A DNA stretch of 64,000 nt from Streptomyces sp. 71268 (GTDB lineage Bacteria; Actinomycetota; Actinomycetes; Streptomycetales; Streptomycetaceae): positions 2,263,001 to 2,327,000 of the forward strand of contig NZ_CP114200.1 of NCBI RefSeq assembly GCF_029392895.1, given 5' to 3'. A program made the position numbers and the translations under genes. The notes under the pieces were generated by a model. The model saw nothing but the letters and a program-made list of their open reading frames with translations. It ran no database searches and was not told where the DNA came from. Positions 37,800 through 46,355 of this stretch are shown here, piece by piece (the stretch's first letter is position 1; each line of letters begins with the position of its first letter).

Positions 37800-38914
37800 G
37801 GCACGGGCGGGTGGCCCGCGCGGGCGGTCCCGGGGGCCGGGGCCGGCGCGGGGTGGTCCGCCGCCGGTGGCGGGTCGGGGGCCGTGCCCGGGGCCGGGTG
37901 GTCGGGGGCCGTGTCCGGGGCCCGGTGGTCGGGTGCCGGGGCCGGTTCGGGCGAGCCGAGCCAGCCCGGGTTCCGGTCCCACCAGCCGGGGACGCGGCCC
38001 ATGGGGCCGACCATGGAGCGGTAGGCGGCGGCGAGGCCGTCGCGGACGCGGCCGGCCACGGCGGCGTCGATCGGCCCGTCCTTCGACCACAGCAGGACGT
38101 GCCGCACCCGCACCGGCGCCCCACGGACCGCGAGCACCGTGCCGATCAGCGGCAGGCCGGTGTCGAGGGCCTGCGCGGGCACGGCGACGGGGTCGCCGCG
38201 CCGCAGCAACTGGCTGATGACCAGCGGCTCGTACGCCCGCACGGTGATGGGCCCGATGCCGGCCAGCTCGCACTGGTCCGCCAGGTGTCGGTCAAACTCA
38301 TCGTCGCCGTTGACCGCGAGCAGCCAGGTGGAGCCGGCCAGTTCGGACAGCTCCACCTCGTCCCGGCCGGCCAACGAGTGATCGGTCGCGAGCATGACAA
38401 ACATGGGTTCGGAGCCGACGACGGTGCGCTCGACACCGGCCGGCAGGACGGGCTCCCGGCCGGGGAAGTCCACGTGCAGGGCAAGGTCCACGGTGCCGTC
38501 GGCGAGCGCGGCGAGCACCGTCGCCTGCCGGTCCACCACCGCCAGGTCCACCACGTCTTCGGGGCACACCGCGCCGACGACGTCGCCGAGCCGGGCGGCC
38601 AGCGGCGTCTGGCGGACGGCGAGCCGCAGCGTGCGCGAGCCGGCGCGGTTGCGGAAGTGCCGTACGGCGCGCTCCAGTTCCTCCAGCGCGCCGAGCACGT
38701 CGCGCACGTGCGGCAGCAGTACGTCGCCGAGCGGCGTGGGGCGCGCGCCGTGCCGGCCACGGTCGAAGAGGGTGCCGCCGACGGCGCGTTCGATCCGTCG
38801 CACCTGCGCCGTCAGCGCCGGTTGCGACACGCCCAGGCTCGCCGCCGCCTTGGTGACGCTGCCCGCCGCCTCGATCGCCGCGACGAACCGCAGGTGCCGC
38901 ACCTCCAGGTCCAT
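37721..38914 (-). CDS. LysR-family transcriptional regulator (2), with long Pro-rich tail
   Basis: A 397-residue regulator. The N-terminal HTH (VRHLRFVAAIEAAGSVTKAA; VSQPALTAQVRRIERAVGG) is clear. The effector domain ends near residue 310, after which ~85 residues are Pro/Ala/Asp-rich, unlike typical LysR proteins of ~300 residues. That tail overlaps the 3' end of the convergent LysR gene. The tail may simply be read-through to the next stop after loss of an earlier one. Confidence 0.88.
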   Translation of the reverse strand: MDLEVRHLRFVAAIEAAGSVTKAAASLGVSQPALTAQVRRIERAVGGTLFDRGRHGARPTPLGDVLLPHVRDVLGALEELERAVRHFRNRAGSRTLRLAVRQTPLAARLGDVVGAVCPEDVVDLAVVDRQATVLAALADGTVDLALHVDFPGREPVLPAGVERTVVGSEPMFVMLATDHSLAGRDEVELSELAGSTWLLAVNGDDEFDRHLADQCELAGIGPITVRAYEPLVISQLLRRGDPVAVPAQALDTGLPLIGTVLAVRGAPVRVRHVLLWSKDGPIDAAVAGRVRDGLAAAYRSMVGPMGRVPGWWDRNPGWLGSPEPAPAPDHRAPDTAPDHPAPGTAPDPPPAADHPAPAPAPGTARAGHPPVPYAPGAYSATIRGGVVPHSGWRSSHA

Positions 38915-39057
38915 TCGGCTGAGTATGGCCGACCGGATTCCCGAAGCCCAGACTCTCGACGGCGACCGTCACACACCCCGGCCCACCGTCGGCCGACTCC
39001 GCACCGTCCGCGCCCCGTCCCACGTACGGAGACGGTGCCGGCGTCGGCGCACGGGGC

Positions 39058-39180
39058 CACGTCGGTACGGGGCTCACGTCGGTACGGGGCCCACGTCGGT
39101 ACGGGGCCCACGTCGGCGTACGGAGCCGCTGCCGGCGTATGGGGCCCGTCGGCGTACGGGGCCCGTCGGCGTACGGAGCG
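39058..39180. repeat. 17-bp CACGTCGGTACGGGGCC tandem array in the 38915-39308 spacer
   Basis: Three 17-bp units (39058-39074, 39075-39091, 39092-39108), the first differing by one base, then a diverged unit and related GGCCCGTCGGCGTACG words to about 39180. They fill the middle of the 394-base spacer between trxB and the LysR gene; no gene is seen. The LysR promoter should lie at the left end. Confidence 0.9.
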
Positions 39181-39308
39181 CCCGCCACGCCCCCCGCGCG
39201 CCCGCGTGCGGTCCGGCGCGGCCCCGTACCGGCGTACTGGCGCCCCGACAACCCGATGCCCCGGCCCCGTGTCGAGGCCGGGGCCGGGGCCCGGTCGTGG
39301 CGCCGCCG

Positions 39309-40325
39309 CTAGGAGGCCGCCCGTTGTGGCGCGGTGGGCGCCTCCCGGTCGGCTCGACTCGCCCGCGCCTCCTCGCCCGCGCGCCGCACGTCCGCGAGCG
39401 AGGCCAGGTAGCGCTCGGCGTCCAGGGCCGCGGCGCAGCCGGTGCCGGCGGCGGTGACGGCCTGCCGGTAGGTGTGGTCGACCACGTCGCCCGCGGCGAA
39501 GACGCCGGGCACGTTGGTGTGCGTGGCGGGTGCCAGGACGCGCAGGTAGCCGGCCGCGTCACGGTCGAGTTGGCCGGCGAACAGGTCGCTGCGCGGATCG
39601 TGGCCGATCGCGACGAAGAGGCCGGTCACCGCGAGCTGTCGGGTGGCGCCGGTGGGCCGGTCGCGCAGGGTCACGGCGCTCAGCCGCGCGTCGCCGTGCA
39701 GGGCGACCACCTCGCTGTCGTACGCGAAGCTGATCTTGTCGTCGGCGAACGCCCTGGCCTGCATCACCTTGGAGGCGCGCAGCGTCCGCCGGCGGTGTAC
39801 GACCGTCACCGAGCGGGCGTAGCGGGTGAGGAAGGTGGCCTCCTCGAGGGCGGTGTCGCCGCCGCCGACCACCGCGAGGTCCTGCCCCTTGAAGAAGAAC
39901 CCGTCGCAGGTCGCGCACCAGGACACGCCCCGGCCCGCGAGCCGCTCCTCGTCCGGCAGGCCGAGCTTGCGGTAGCCGGAGCCGGTGGCGACGATCACGG
40001 TGCGGGCGCGGTGGGTGGCGCCCCGGTCGTCGGTGACCTCCTTGACGGGGCCGGCGAGGTCGACGGAGACCACCTCCCGGTCCACGAGTTCGGCCCCGAA
40101 CCGCGCGGCCTGGGCGCGCATGTCGGCCATCAGGTCGGGGCCCTGCACGCCCGCCGGGAAGCCGGGGTAGTTCTCCACCTCGGTGGTGGTCATCAGGGCG
40201 CCGCCGACGTAGAGCGCGCCGCAGAAGACCAGCGGACGCAGGCTGGCGCGCGCGGTGTAGAGGGCGGCGGTGTAGCCGGCCGGGCCCGAGCCGATGACGA
40301 TCGTGTCCCGCACGGGGCCGCCCAT
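39309..40325 (-). CDS. trxB: Thioredoxin reductase (NADPH-dependent flavoprotein)
   Basis: A 338-residue flavoprotein passing electrons from NADPH through FAD to a redox-active disulfide. The FAD motif is [10 protein letters not shown], the NADPH motif [12 protein letters not shown], and the active disulfide Cys137-Cys140 (CATCDG). The C-terminal FAD motif is [14 protein letters not shown]. The ATG at 40325 shares its A with the upstream subtilase stop (TGATG), so the two are coupled. Streptomycetes normally have another trxB near the origin, so this looks like an accessory copy tied to the CDPS locus. A GliT/HlmI-like role on a dithiol product is possible but not shown. Confidence 0.9.
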   Translation of the reverse strand: MGGPVRDTIVIGSGPAGYTAALYTARASLRPLVFCGALYVGGALMTTTEVENYPGFPAGVQGPDLMADMRAQAARFGAELVDREVVSVDLAGPVKEVTDDRGATHRARTVIVATGSGYRKLGLPDEERLAGRGVSWCATCDGFFFKGQDLAVVGGGDTALEEATFLTRYARSVTVVHRRRTLRASKVMQARAFADDKISFAYDSEVVALHGDARLSAVTLRDRPTGATRQLAVTGLFVAIGHDPRSDLFAGQLDRDAAGYLRVLAPATHTNVPGVFAAGDVVDHTYRQAVTAAGTGCAAALDAERYLASLADVRRAGEEARASRADREAPTAPQRAAS

Positions 40326-41620
40326 CACCGCTGCCCCGTCCGGGCCCCGGTCGCGGCCGCGCGGTCGGCGGGCGCGGGACCTCGGCCGGTCGCGGCGTCG
40401 GGGGGCCCGACGTAGGCCAGCAGGTTCCGGGTGTCGGCGCCCGGGTCCTGGACGCGGTCCGGGGTCGCCGCGCGGGTCAGCGCCGCGTCCAGGTCGGTGG
40501 CCGAGGTGTCGGGGTGGTCGTGGAGGTAGGTGGCCGCGACGCCGGCGACCTGGGCCGCGCTGGCCGAGGTGCCGCTGAGCCGGGTGTAGTACCGGTCGCC
40601 GAGGCCGCTGGCGACGGGTATGCCGGCGCCGGGCGCGAACAGGTGCACGCAGGAGCCGGTGTTGGCGGCGGCCATCCGGCGGTCGGCCTGGTCGGTGGCG
40701 GAGACCGTGAGCGCGGTGGTCTGGCGGCCCGGCGTCGCGTCGCAGGCGTCGATCGGCTGGCCGTCCGCGTCGCCGTTGCCGGCGGGCGCGGTGTAGGCGA
40801 TGCCCTGGGCCGCCATCTCGTAGAGCTGGAGGTCGAGTACGGAGCCGGGATCGCCGGAGAACCCGAGGCTGGCCAGCGCGGGTTTCGGGGCGTGCGCGCT
40901 GATCCAGTCGACGGCCGAGACCAGGTGCTCCAGGCGCCCCGTGCCGTCGCAGCCCAGCGCGCGCACGGACGCGATCCGGGCCTGCTTCGCCACCCCGCTG
41001 CGCGCGCCCGCGACCAGCGACGCGGTGGCGGTGCCGTGACCGTGGCAGTCGGTGGCCCATCCGCCGGCGCGGTCCCGGATCGCGTCGTAGGCGGCGGTGA
41101 CCCGGCCGCGCAACTCCTCGTGACTGCCGCGCACGCCGGTGTCCACGACGTACACGGGCACGTTCGGCGCGCTGTTGGGGGCGGTGTACGTGCCGTCCAG
41201 CGGCAGGTCGCGCTGGTCCAGGCGGTCCAGGCCCCAGGGCGCGACCCGGCCACGGTGCGGGCGGCCGTCGAGGGCGCCGGCGACGCGGTAGGCGCGGTCG
41301 CGGGTGACCGAACCGACGCGGGTGTCCTTGAGGTACGCGCCCACCTGAGCCTCGGTCAGGGTGACCGAGAAGCCCTGGAGCGCGGCGTGGTACGTGCGGC
41401 GCAGTTGGCCGCCGGCGTCGGCGACGAGCCGCTCGGCCGCCGCGCGGACCGCCTCGGGTGTCGGGTCGGTGCGCAGGAGGTGCACCACGTACACGCCGGT
41501 GTCGTCGGCGCGCGCGGGCGTACCGGCGCTGGCGGCGGGTGCCGGTCCGATCAGCGGCAGCACCAGGGCACAGGTGGCGGCCGCCGTCACCGCCAACCGT
41601 GGGAGCGTCTTCTTCGTCAT
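40325..41620 (-). CDS. Secreted S8 serine peptidase (subtilisin-like)
   Basis: A 431-residue secreted protease. A signal peptide (to about residue 32) and an inhibitor-I9-like propeptide ([16 protein letters not shown]; ~42-115) precede the catalytic domain. The triad is Asp160 ([10 protein letters not shown]), His195 ([12 protein letters not shown]) and Ser352 in [12 protein letters not shown]; oxyanion Asn282 is in APAGNGD. The Ser motif departs from the usual GTSMAxPHVAG, with Ala replacing Met and Pro and Gln replacing His. The ATG at 41620 was chosen for the signal peptide. It overlaps trxB, an unusual partner. Confidence 0.9.
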   Translation of the reverse strand: MTKKTLPRLAVTAAATCALVLPLIGPAPAASAGTPARADDTGVYVVHLLRTDPTPEAVRAAAERLVADAGGQLRRTYHAALQGFSVTLTEAQVGAYLKDTRVGSVTRDRAYRVAGALDGRPHRGRVAPWGLDRLDQRDLPLDGTYTAPNSAPNVPVYVVDTGVRGSHEELRGRVTAAYDAIRDRAGGWATDCHGHGTATASLVAGARSGVAKQARIASVRALGCDGTGRLEHLVSAVDWISAHAPKPALASLGFSGDPGSVLDLQLYEMAAQGIAYTAPAGNGDADGQPIDACDATPGRQTTALTVSATDQADRRMAAANTGSCVHLFAPGAGIPVASGLGDRYYTRLSGTSASAAQVAGVAATYLHDHPDTSATDLDAALTRAATPDRVQDPGADTRNLLAYVGPPDAATGRGPAPADRAAATGARTGQR

Positions 41621-41664
41621 GGGGAACCTCTCGTCGCGCGGGGGCTTTCCGGGGGGTGGGGAAC

Positions 41665-41747
41665 GGGGCCCGGCGCCGGTCGGGGCGGGCGCCGGGCCCC
41701 GGTCGCGGGCCCGGGCCCGCCCGCGTGGGGGGCGCGGGCGGGCCCGG
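41665..41747. terminator. Two strong hairpins between thioredoxin and subtilase genes
   Basis: Hairpin A pairs 41665-41677 with 41688-41700 (13 bp, 10-base loop). Hairpin B pairs 41711-41725 with 41733-41747 (15 bp, 7-base loop). Both are perfect. They lie in the 280-base spacer after the thioredoxin gene and should stop or attenuate transcription into the subtilase-trxB pair. Confidence 0.7.
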
Positions 41748-41900
41748 ACCTGTCGGGGGCCGGGCCGTGCGGCACGGCGCGGGCCCGGTCGGGCCTTCGG
41801 TGGCGGTCTCAGGCCATGGGGTGGGGGAAGCGTCCGGGGTGTGCGCACGGGGTGCCGGGCCGCCGGCGCACGCGGCGGGGCGGCCCGGCCCGTGGCGCCG

Positions 41901-42341
41901 TTACAGGTTGTTCAGCCAGGTGCGCAGGGCCTGCGGCCCGTCGTAGCCGACCATGCGGCTGCCGGCCTCCTGGCCGTTCTGGACGTTGACCAGCGTGGGG
42001 ATGCCCCGCACGCCGTACTTCTGCATGATCGCGCGATTGGCGTCCGCGTCCACCCGGGCCCACACCCAGGAACCGTTGTCCGCGGTGTTGTACTGCTGGA
42101 GGTAGGGCTTCATCTTCTGGCACCAGTGGCACCAGGACGCGGTGAAGTTGAGCACCACCGGGCGGGTGGCCGACATCCGCATGACCTGCTCGTAGTTGGC
42201 GGCCGTCACGTCGACGACGGAGGGCTCCGCCGCGACCTGCCGTGCGGCGCCGTGCGGGGTCTGGGACGCGGCGGCCGGCAGCGCGGCCCCCGTCAGGAGC
42301 GCGGCCACGGCCGTCGCGATGACGGTTGACTTACGGAGCAT
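41901..42341 (-). CDS. Secreted thioredoxin-like protein
   Basis: A 146-residue exported protein. A signal peptide (MLRKSTVIATAVAALL, cleaved near ASQ at about 27) is followed by a thioredoxin fold with active site Cys71-His-Trp-Cys74 (FTASWCHWCQKM) and the cis-Pro loop GIPTLVN. It should exchange disulfides outside the membrane. CHWC differs from the CGPC of cytoplasmic thioredoxin, so the cytoplasmic trxB product is an unlikely direct partner. ATG 42341 was chosen for the signal peptide. Confidence 0.88.
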   Translation of the reverse strand: MLRKSTVIATAVAALLTGAALPAAASQTPHGAARQVAAEPSVVDVTAANYEQVMRMSATRPVVLNFTASWCHWCQKMKPYLQQYNTADNGSWVWARVDADANRAIMQKYGVRGIPTLVNVQNGQEAGSRMVGYDGPQALRTWLNNL

Positions 42342-42492
42342 GGGGCTCTTCCTCTCGTTGTGGTGCGGTGGGTGGTTGCCGTACGAGCCGGGCGGGCCGG
42401 GCGTGGGGGTGCGCCGGCGGCGCCCGTCGTGCTGCCCCGCGGTGTCGCGGTCGCGGATGGTGCGGATCGTGCGGTCGCGGCGCGGCCGTGGC

Positions 42493-42520
42493 GGGGGCGC
42501 CGGTGCGGTGCGGCGCCCCC
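42493..42520. terminator. Hairpin after the rhodanese gene
   Basis: GGGGGCGCC (42493-42501) pairs perfectly with GGCGCCCCC (42512-42520) across a 10-base loop, 39 bases beyond the rhodanese stop on the minus strand. It probably marks the end of the CDPS-permease-rhodanese transcript. Confidence 0.6.
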
Positions 42521-42558
42521 GTGCTGCCGCGCTTGCCGCGCTGCCGCGGGGCACGGGG

Positions 42559-42912
42559 TCAGGCGGCGGCCGATTCCGTCGGCAGTTCGCCGCTGACCCA
42601 GTCCTCGATTCCCTCCCGGTACTTGCGCACGTTCGGGTAGCCGAGCTCCACGAGCCGGGCCCCCACGAGTTCGCTGTTGCGGCAGGGCACGTTCGCGCAG
42701 TAGACGACCAGCGGTACGCCGGGGTCCGGAAGCAGTCGCGGGGCGAGTTCCTCGGTGAATCGGGCGGCTTCCTCGTAGGGGAATCCGGGGATGTTCACCG
42801 CGCCGGGCAGGTGTTCGCGCGCGTAGTAGTCGGCGGGCATCGTGTCGATCACAACGACCGCATTGGCCGCGATTTCCTTGCGGAGCTGTTCTCTTGTGAT
42901 CAGTGGCAGCAC
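42559..42912 (-). CDS. Rhodanese-like sulfurtransferase domain protein
   Basis: A 117-residue single-domain rhodanese. The motif VVIDTMPADYYAREHLPGAVNIP is followed by the active loop after strand LVVYC, with Cys72 as the persulfide-carrying residue, a second Cys77 (YCANVPCRNS) and the ending KYREGIEDW. It should move a sulfane sulfur to an acceptor thiol. The GTG at 42912 has GGAGG five bases upstream and begins one base after the permease stop, so co-translation is likely. A CDPS-linked rhodanese is unusual. Confidence 0.88.
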   Translation of the reverse strand: MLPLITREQLRKEIAANAVVVIDTMPADYYAREHLPGAVNIPGFPYEEAARFTEELAPRLLPDPGVPLVVYCANVPCRNSELVGARLVELGYPNVRKYREGIEDWVSGELPTESAAA

Positions 42913-42913
42913 A

Positions 42914-44260
42914 TCAACCTCCGGATTGTGTCGTGTTGACCTCGGCCAGCGGGGGCGGGGAATGGTCAACGGGGGGCGTGCGCCGGGGCGCGGTGAGCTT
43001 TCCGACGACGGAGTACAGAAGCAGCGCGGTGACGACCGCGTTGACGGCGGGAATTCCGCTCTCCAGGTATTCGCCGACCAGGGCGCCGGCCGCCCAGCAC
43101 ACCAGGGAGAGCGGCATCCAGTCGGCCCCGCCGGCGGGCAGCGTTCCGCTCTCGCGGGCCCGGTCGAGTTCGGCGCGGAAGCGACGCACGACGAAGTACT
43201 CGGCGATGATGACGCCGGCCACCGGCGGCGCGAGGACGCCGATGGTTTCCAGGAAGTCGGTGAAGTTGTCCACGATGCCGACGGCGGACAGGGCGGTGCC
43301 GGCGGCCCCGATGACGAGCGTGACGGCGCGTCTGCCGACCCGTCGGCCGCACAGCACGTCGATGGAGTTCACCAGGCCGAGCGAGGACGAGTACAGGTTC
43401 CAGTCGTTGATCTTCAGGATCGCGGTGGCCAGCACGAGCGTGCCCAGGACACCGGAGGACGAGGTGATGATGCCGACGATGTCCGAGGTCCTGGCGGCGT
43501 GCGCGAGCAGCACCGCGGTGAGCCCGATCAGGTACTCCCCCAGCGTCACGCTGATCAGCGTCTGCTTGACGACGTCCGACGGGCGCCGGTTGAACCGCGT
43601 CATGTCCGGCGTCATGAGCGCGCCCAGGATGAAGGCGCCGGAGACCAGCGTGGTGCCCTCCGCGAGCGACATGGCCGGCCCGGCCGGCGCGGAGGTCACG
43701 AGGTCGCCGACGGAGTGCTCGGCGAGCGCGTCGACGATCGAGTAGCCGGCCAGGACGAGGAAGGCGGGCACGGTCAGGTAGGCCGTCCAGGCCATCACGG
43801 TGAACCCGTACACCGTGATGGCCGTGATGACCGCGCCGCCGACCAGCGCCCACGCCCATTCCGGAGTTCCGCCGGCGAGATCGTGCATTCCCTGGGCGAA
43901 GACCCCGTTCTGCACACCGAACCACCCGGCGAGGCTCAACGCGATCAACAGGCCCACCAAAGCCGAGCCTTTGCGCCCGAATCCGGACCAACGGGCGAGC
44001 AACGAGACCGACAATCCCTCGCGTACGCCGGCGATGCCGAGCAGAATCGTGATGATCTCCAACAGGACCGAGCCGACGGTGATGGCGATGACGGCATCGG
44101 TGAAGTCCATTCCGAAACCGAGTACGGCGCCCACCAGAAACTGTTGGAACGAGGAAACCTGACCGAATCGCTGCACCGCGACGGATATCCAGGAATGCCG
44201 GGCCTCGGCCGGCACGCGGGTCAGCGCGTAATCGTCGAGCCGGTCCGCTTCGGCGGCCAT
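42914..44260 (-). CDS. NCS1-family permease (cytosine/purine/hydantoin type)
   Basis: A 448-residue membrane protein with about 12 helices. The cytosine permease/NCS1 hallmark region (VSSFQQFLVGAVLGFGMDF) and LGALMTPDMTRFNRR identify the family, which moves nucleobases, allantoin or hydantoins with Na+ or H+. Its ATG at 44260 overlaps the CDPS stop by one base (TGATG). Cyclodipeptides resemble hydantoins in shape, so transport of the product is a reasonable guess; a nucleobase for a later modification is another. Confidence 0.85.
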   Translation of the reverse strand: MAAEADRLDDYALTRVPAEARHSWISVAVQRFGQVSSFQQFLVGAVLGFGMDFTDAVIAITVGSVLLEIITILLGIAGVREGLSVSLLARWSGFGRKGSALVGLLIALSLAGWFGVQNGVFAQGMHDLAGGTPEWAWALVGGAVITAITVYGFTVMAWTAYLTVPAFLVLAGYSIVDALAEHSVGDLVTSAPAGPAMSLAEGTTLVSGAFILGALMTPDMTRFNRRPSDVVKQTLISVTLGEYLIGLTAVLLAHAARTSDIVGIITSSSGVLGTLVLATAILKINDWNLYSSSLGLVNSIDVLCGRRVGRRAVTLVIGAAGTALSAVGIVDNFTDFLETIGVLAPPVAGVIIAEYFVVRRFRAELDRARESGTLPAGGADWMPLSLVCWAAGALVGEYLESGIPAVNAVVTALLLYSVVGKLTAPRRTPPVDHSPPPLAEVNTTQSGG

Positions 44261-44970
44261 CAGCCGCCCACTCCGATAAGAGAGAGGTCCGGTGTGGTGT
44301 CGTCCTTTTCCCGTACGACGAGGAATCCCTGTCCCGGGGCGGGGTGCCACGGCAGTTGCCCGGCGTAGAACTTCTCCAGGAACGCGACCCGCTGGTGGTA
44401 GACGAACAGCGAGGCCCCGACGCCGCAGATTCCGCCGGAGTCGGCGAACAGCGGGAGTTCGGCGATGAAGTAGCGCACGGCGAGCAGTGACTGCTCGTCG
44501 GTGGGCGTGTCCCCGGGCGGCAGTTTGCGGTCGAGCACCCAGTGCGTGGCCTCAAGGCAGGCCGCCCGGAAGGCGGCGTTCCGCTCGAAGAGCGCGCCCG
44601 CCTCCTCGACCAGCTCGCGGTAGCGCGGGTGCTCCCTCAGCCGCGCCATGCCCAGGATCAGCCGCTCCGGCTCCGGCACGTCAAGCGCGCGCAGCGCGGC
44701 GGCCACCTTGTTGTGCGCGTACTGGCCCTGCCGGCTGGCCTTGTGCCGGGCCCGGCCCGGGGAGTAGCCGAGGGCCTCCAGGGTGTACGCGGTGACCGTG
44801 TCCGGGATGAAGAAATGACACTGTTCGAAGCGAGTTAACGCCCATTTCGCCAGTGCCGTCAGCCGCTCCGTGTTGAAATAGCTATTGAAGGGGCTGACTC
44901 CGATACACACGTGCGAGACGGTCGGCAGCAGCGCGCCACACCGCTCGGTAAGTGGTTCAGAGTTGAACAT
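44260..44970 (-). CDS. tRNA-dependent cyclodipeptide synthase (CDPS)
   Basis: A 236-residue CDPS, which uses two aminoacyl-tRNAs to make a 2,5-diketopiperazine. It aligns by eye with AlbC: catalytic Ser26 in IGVSPFNSYF (AlbC Ser37), Tyr167 and Glu171 in RYFIAELPLFADSGG (Tyr178/Glu182), and Tyr191 in LFVYHQ (Tyr202). Asn29, three residues after the Ser, matches the NYQ subfamily. The basic HKASRQGQYAHNK helix should bind tRNA. The ATG at 44970 has GCGAGG upstream and gives the family's usual ~239 residues; an in-frame start at 45060 is less likely. The product cannot be predicted without pocket analysis. Confidence 0.92.
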   Translation of the reverse strand: MFNSEPLTERCGALLPTVSHVCIGVSPFNSYFNTERLTALAKWALTRFEQCHFFIPDTVTAYTLEALGYSPGRARHKASRQGQYAHNKVAAALRALDVPEPERLILGMARLREHPRYRELVEEAGALFERNAAFRAACLEATHWVLDRKLPPGDTPTDEQSLLAVRYFIAELPLFADSGGICGVGASLFVYHQRVAFLEKFYAGQLPWHPAPGQGFLVVREKDDTTPDLSLIGVGG

Positions 44971-45281
44971 GTCTCGACCTCGCCAACGACTCGTATGACC
45001 TGCTCCGCGCACGGCCACGGTGGGGCCGTTCCGGGATGAGACCGCCAGCAGGATCTTCACGCTTCACCGAATGCCCGGGTAGTGTCAGCGGGCTATGCCC
45101 CACGCGCATACCTCGACCCGTCCATAAATGCTGCGCGCGTAGCACAAAAAGGTACGGACCAAAATCCTCAATGGGGCCACAGGTCGGAGCGTGACCGGCG
45201 GGCAAACGGCACAAACACCCGCCTCGCGCCGTACCGGGGAAGGCCGCGACAGAGGAAAGTCCGGCGTTCATGAATTGCCCT

Positions 45282-45302
45282 TCCTGACTCTGGCGTTCAG
45301 GA
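45282..45302. promoter_or_regulatory. Inverted repeat in the CDPS/LysR divergent region
   Basis: TCCTGA (45282-45287) and TCAGGA (45297-45302) form an inverted repeat with a 9-base centre, ~20 bases before the LysR ATG at 45321. LysR proteins often bind such sites between their own gene and a divergent target. The rest of this 350-base spacer (44971-45320) shows no gene. Confidence 0.5.
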
Positions 45303-45320
45303 CTCGCGCGGCATATCTTC

Positions 45321-46355
45321 ATGGCCATGGAGTTGCAGCTTCGCCATTTGCGCAATCTCTGTGCCGTAGCGACCGCGGGCAGCCTCAACAAAGCGGCGGC
45401 CGAACTCGGATTGCCACAGCCCGCACTCAGCCGACAGGTCCGCCGTCTGGAGGGCCTGCTCGGCGGCGCCCTGTTCCAGCGCGACACCTACGGCGTCCGG
45501 CTCACCCCGCTCGGCGAGAGCGTGCTCGGGCACGCCGAGAACATCGTCCGGCGCTTCGACGAACTCGACGCCCAACTGCACGCCCACCGCCAACACCAGC
45601 GCCGCACGCTGCGCGTCGGCTGGGACGCGGGCCCGCTCTCCGAGGCCCTGCTCAACTGCCTGTGGCAACTGCGCCCCGACGGGCGACTGCGCATCGTGAC
45701 CGTCGACTCCTCGTCCGAGCTGAACGCCCTGCTGCGCGCCGGTGAGGTGGACATCGGGCTGTTCAGCATGAGCACCGAGGTCGAACAGCCGGCCACCGAC
45801 GGGCTCGTGCTGGCCCAGGTGGCCGAGACCGCCGTCTTCCTCGCACTGGCCGAGGACCACCCGCTGGCCCGCGTCCCGTCGCTGCGCATGGCCGACCTCG
45901 CCTCCGAGGAGTGGATCTCCGTACTCGGCCCGGACGGCTGCCAGGAGGCGCTGCGCAGGCTGTGCGGCCCCTTCGGCTTCGTACCGAGGATCAGCTACGA
46001 CGTGCCGGTGTCGGGCCCGCGCTGCGACGTCATCCGACACCAGGGCTGCGTGGCCCTCACCCAGCAGATCCGCCCGGTCGCGCCGGGCACCGTCCACCGC
46101 AGGGTCATCGACCTGCCCTCGCGCATGCGGCACTGGCTCGCCACGCTGCCCGGCAACCCTGCGGCCGGCCTGCTGCCGCCGCTCGCGCGGCTCCTGGCCG
46201 TGGCGCACGACGAGTTGGTGCGCGAGCGCGGGGCCAGCGGCCGCGGCGCCGCCGTGCCCACCACACCGATCGGCCACCGCGCGCCGATCGCCGCGCCTGG
46301 CACATCCTTACGCCGCCCCGGCACGTCTGTTGGTCATGACGCTGGAAATCCATGA
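45321..46355 (+). CDS. LysR-family transcriptional regulator (3), divergent from CDPS
   Basis: A 344-residue LysR protein with an N-terminal HTH (LRHLRNLCAVATAGSLNKAA; LPQPALSRQVRRLEGLLGG) and a co-inducer domain (LRVGWDAGPLSEALL onward). A ~30-residue Pro/Arg-rich tail ends the protein. ATG at 45321 and 45327 are both possible. Divergence from the CDPS operon makes it the prime candidate regulator. Its 3' end overlaps the next LysR gene by 20 bases. Confidence 0.9.
   Translation: MAMELQLRHLRNLCAVATAGSLNKAAAELGLPQPALSRQVRRLEGLLGGALFQRDTYGVRLTPLGESVLGHAENIVRRFDELDAQLHAHRQHQRRTLRVGWDAGPLSEALLNCLWQLRPDGRLRIVTVDSSSELNALLRAGEVDIGLFSMSTEVEQPATDGLVLAQVAETAVFLALAEDHPLARVPSLRMADLASEEWISVLGPDGCQEALRRLCGPFGFVPRISYDVPVSGPRCDVIRHQGCVALTQQIRPVAPGTVHRRVIDLPSRMRHWLATLPGNPAAGLLPPLARLLAVAHDELVRERGASGRGAAVPTTPIGHRAPIAAPGTSLRRPGTSVGHDAGNP

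Noticed and set aside
44971..45060. Longer CDPS start at 45060
   Set aside because: It would add 30 residues not found in the family; ATG 44970 has a GCGAGG site and gives the usual length.
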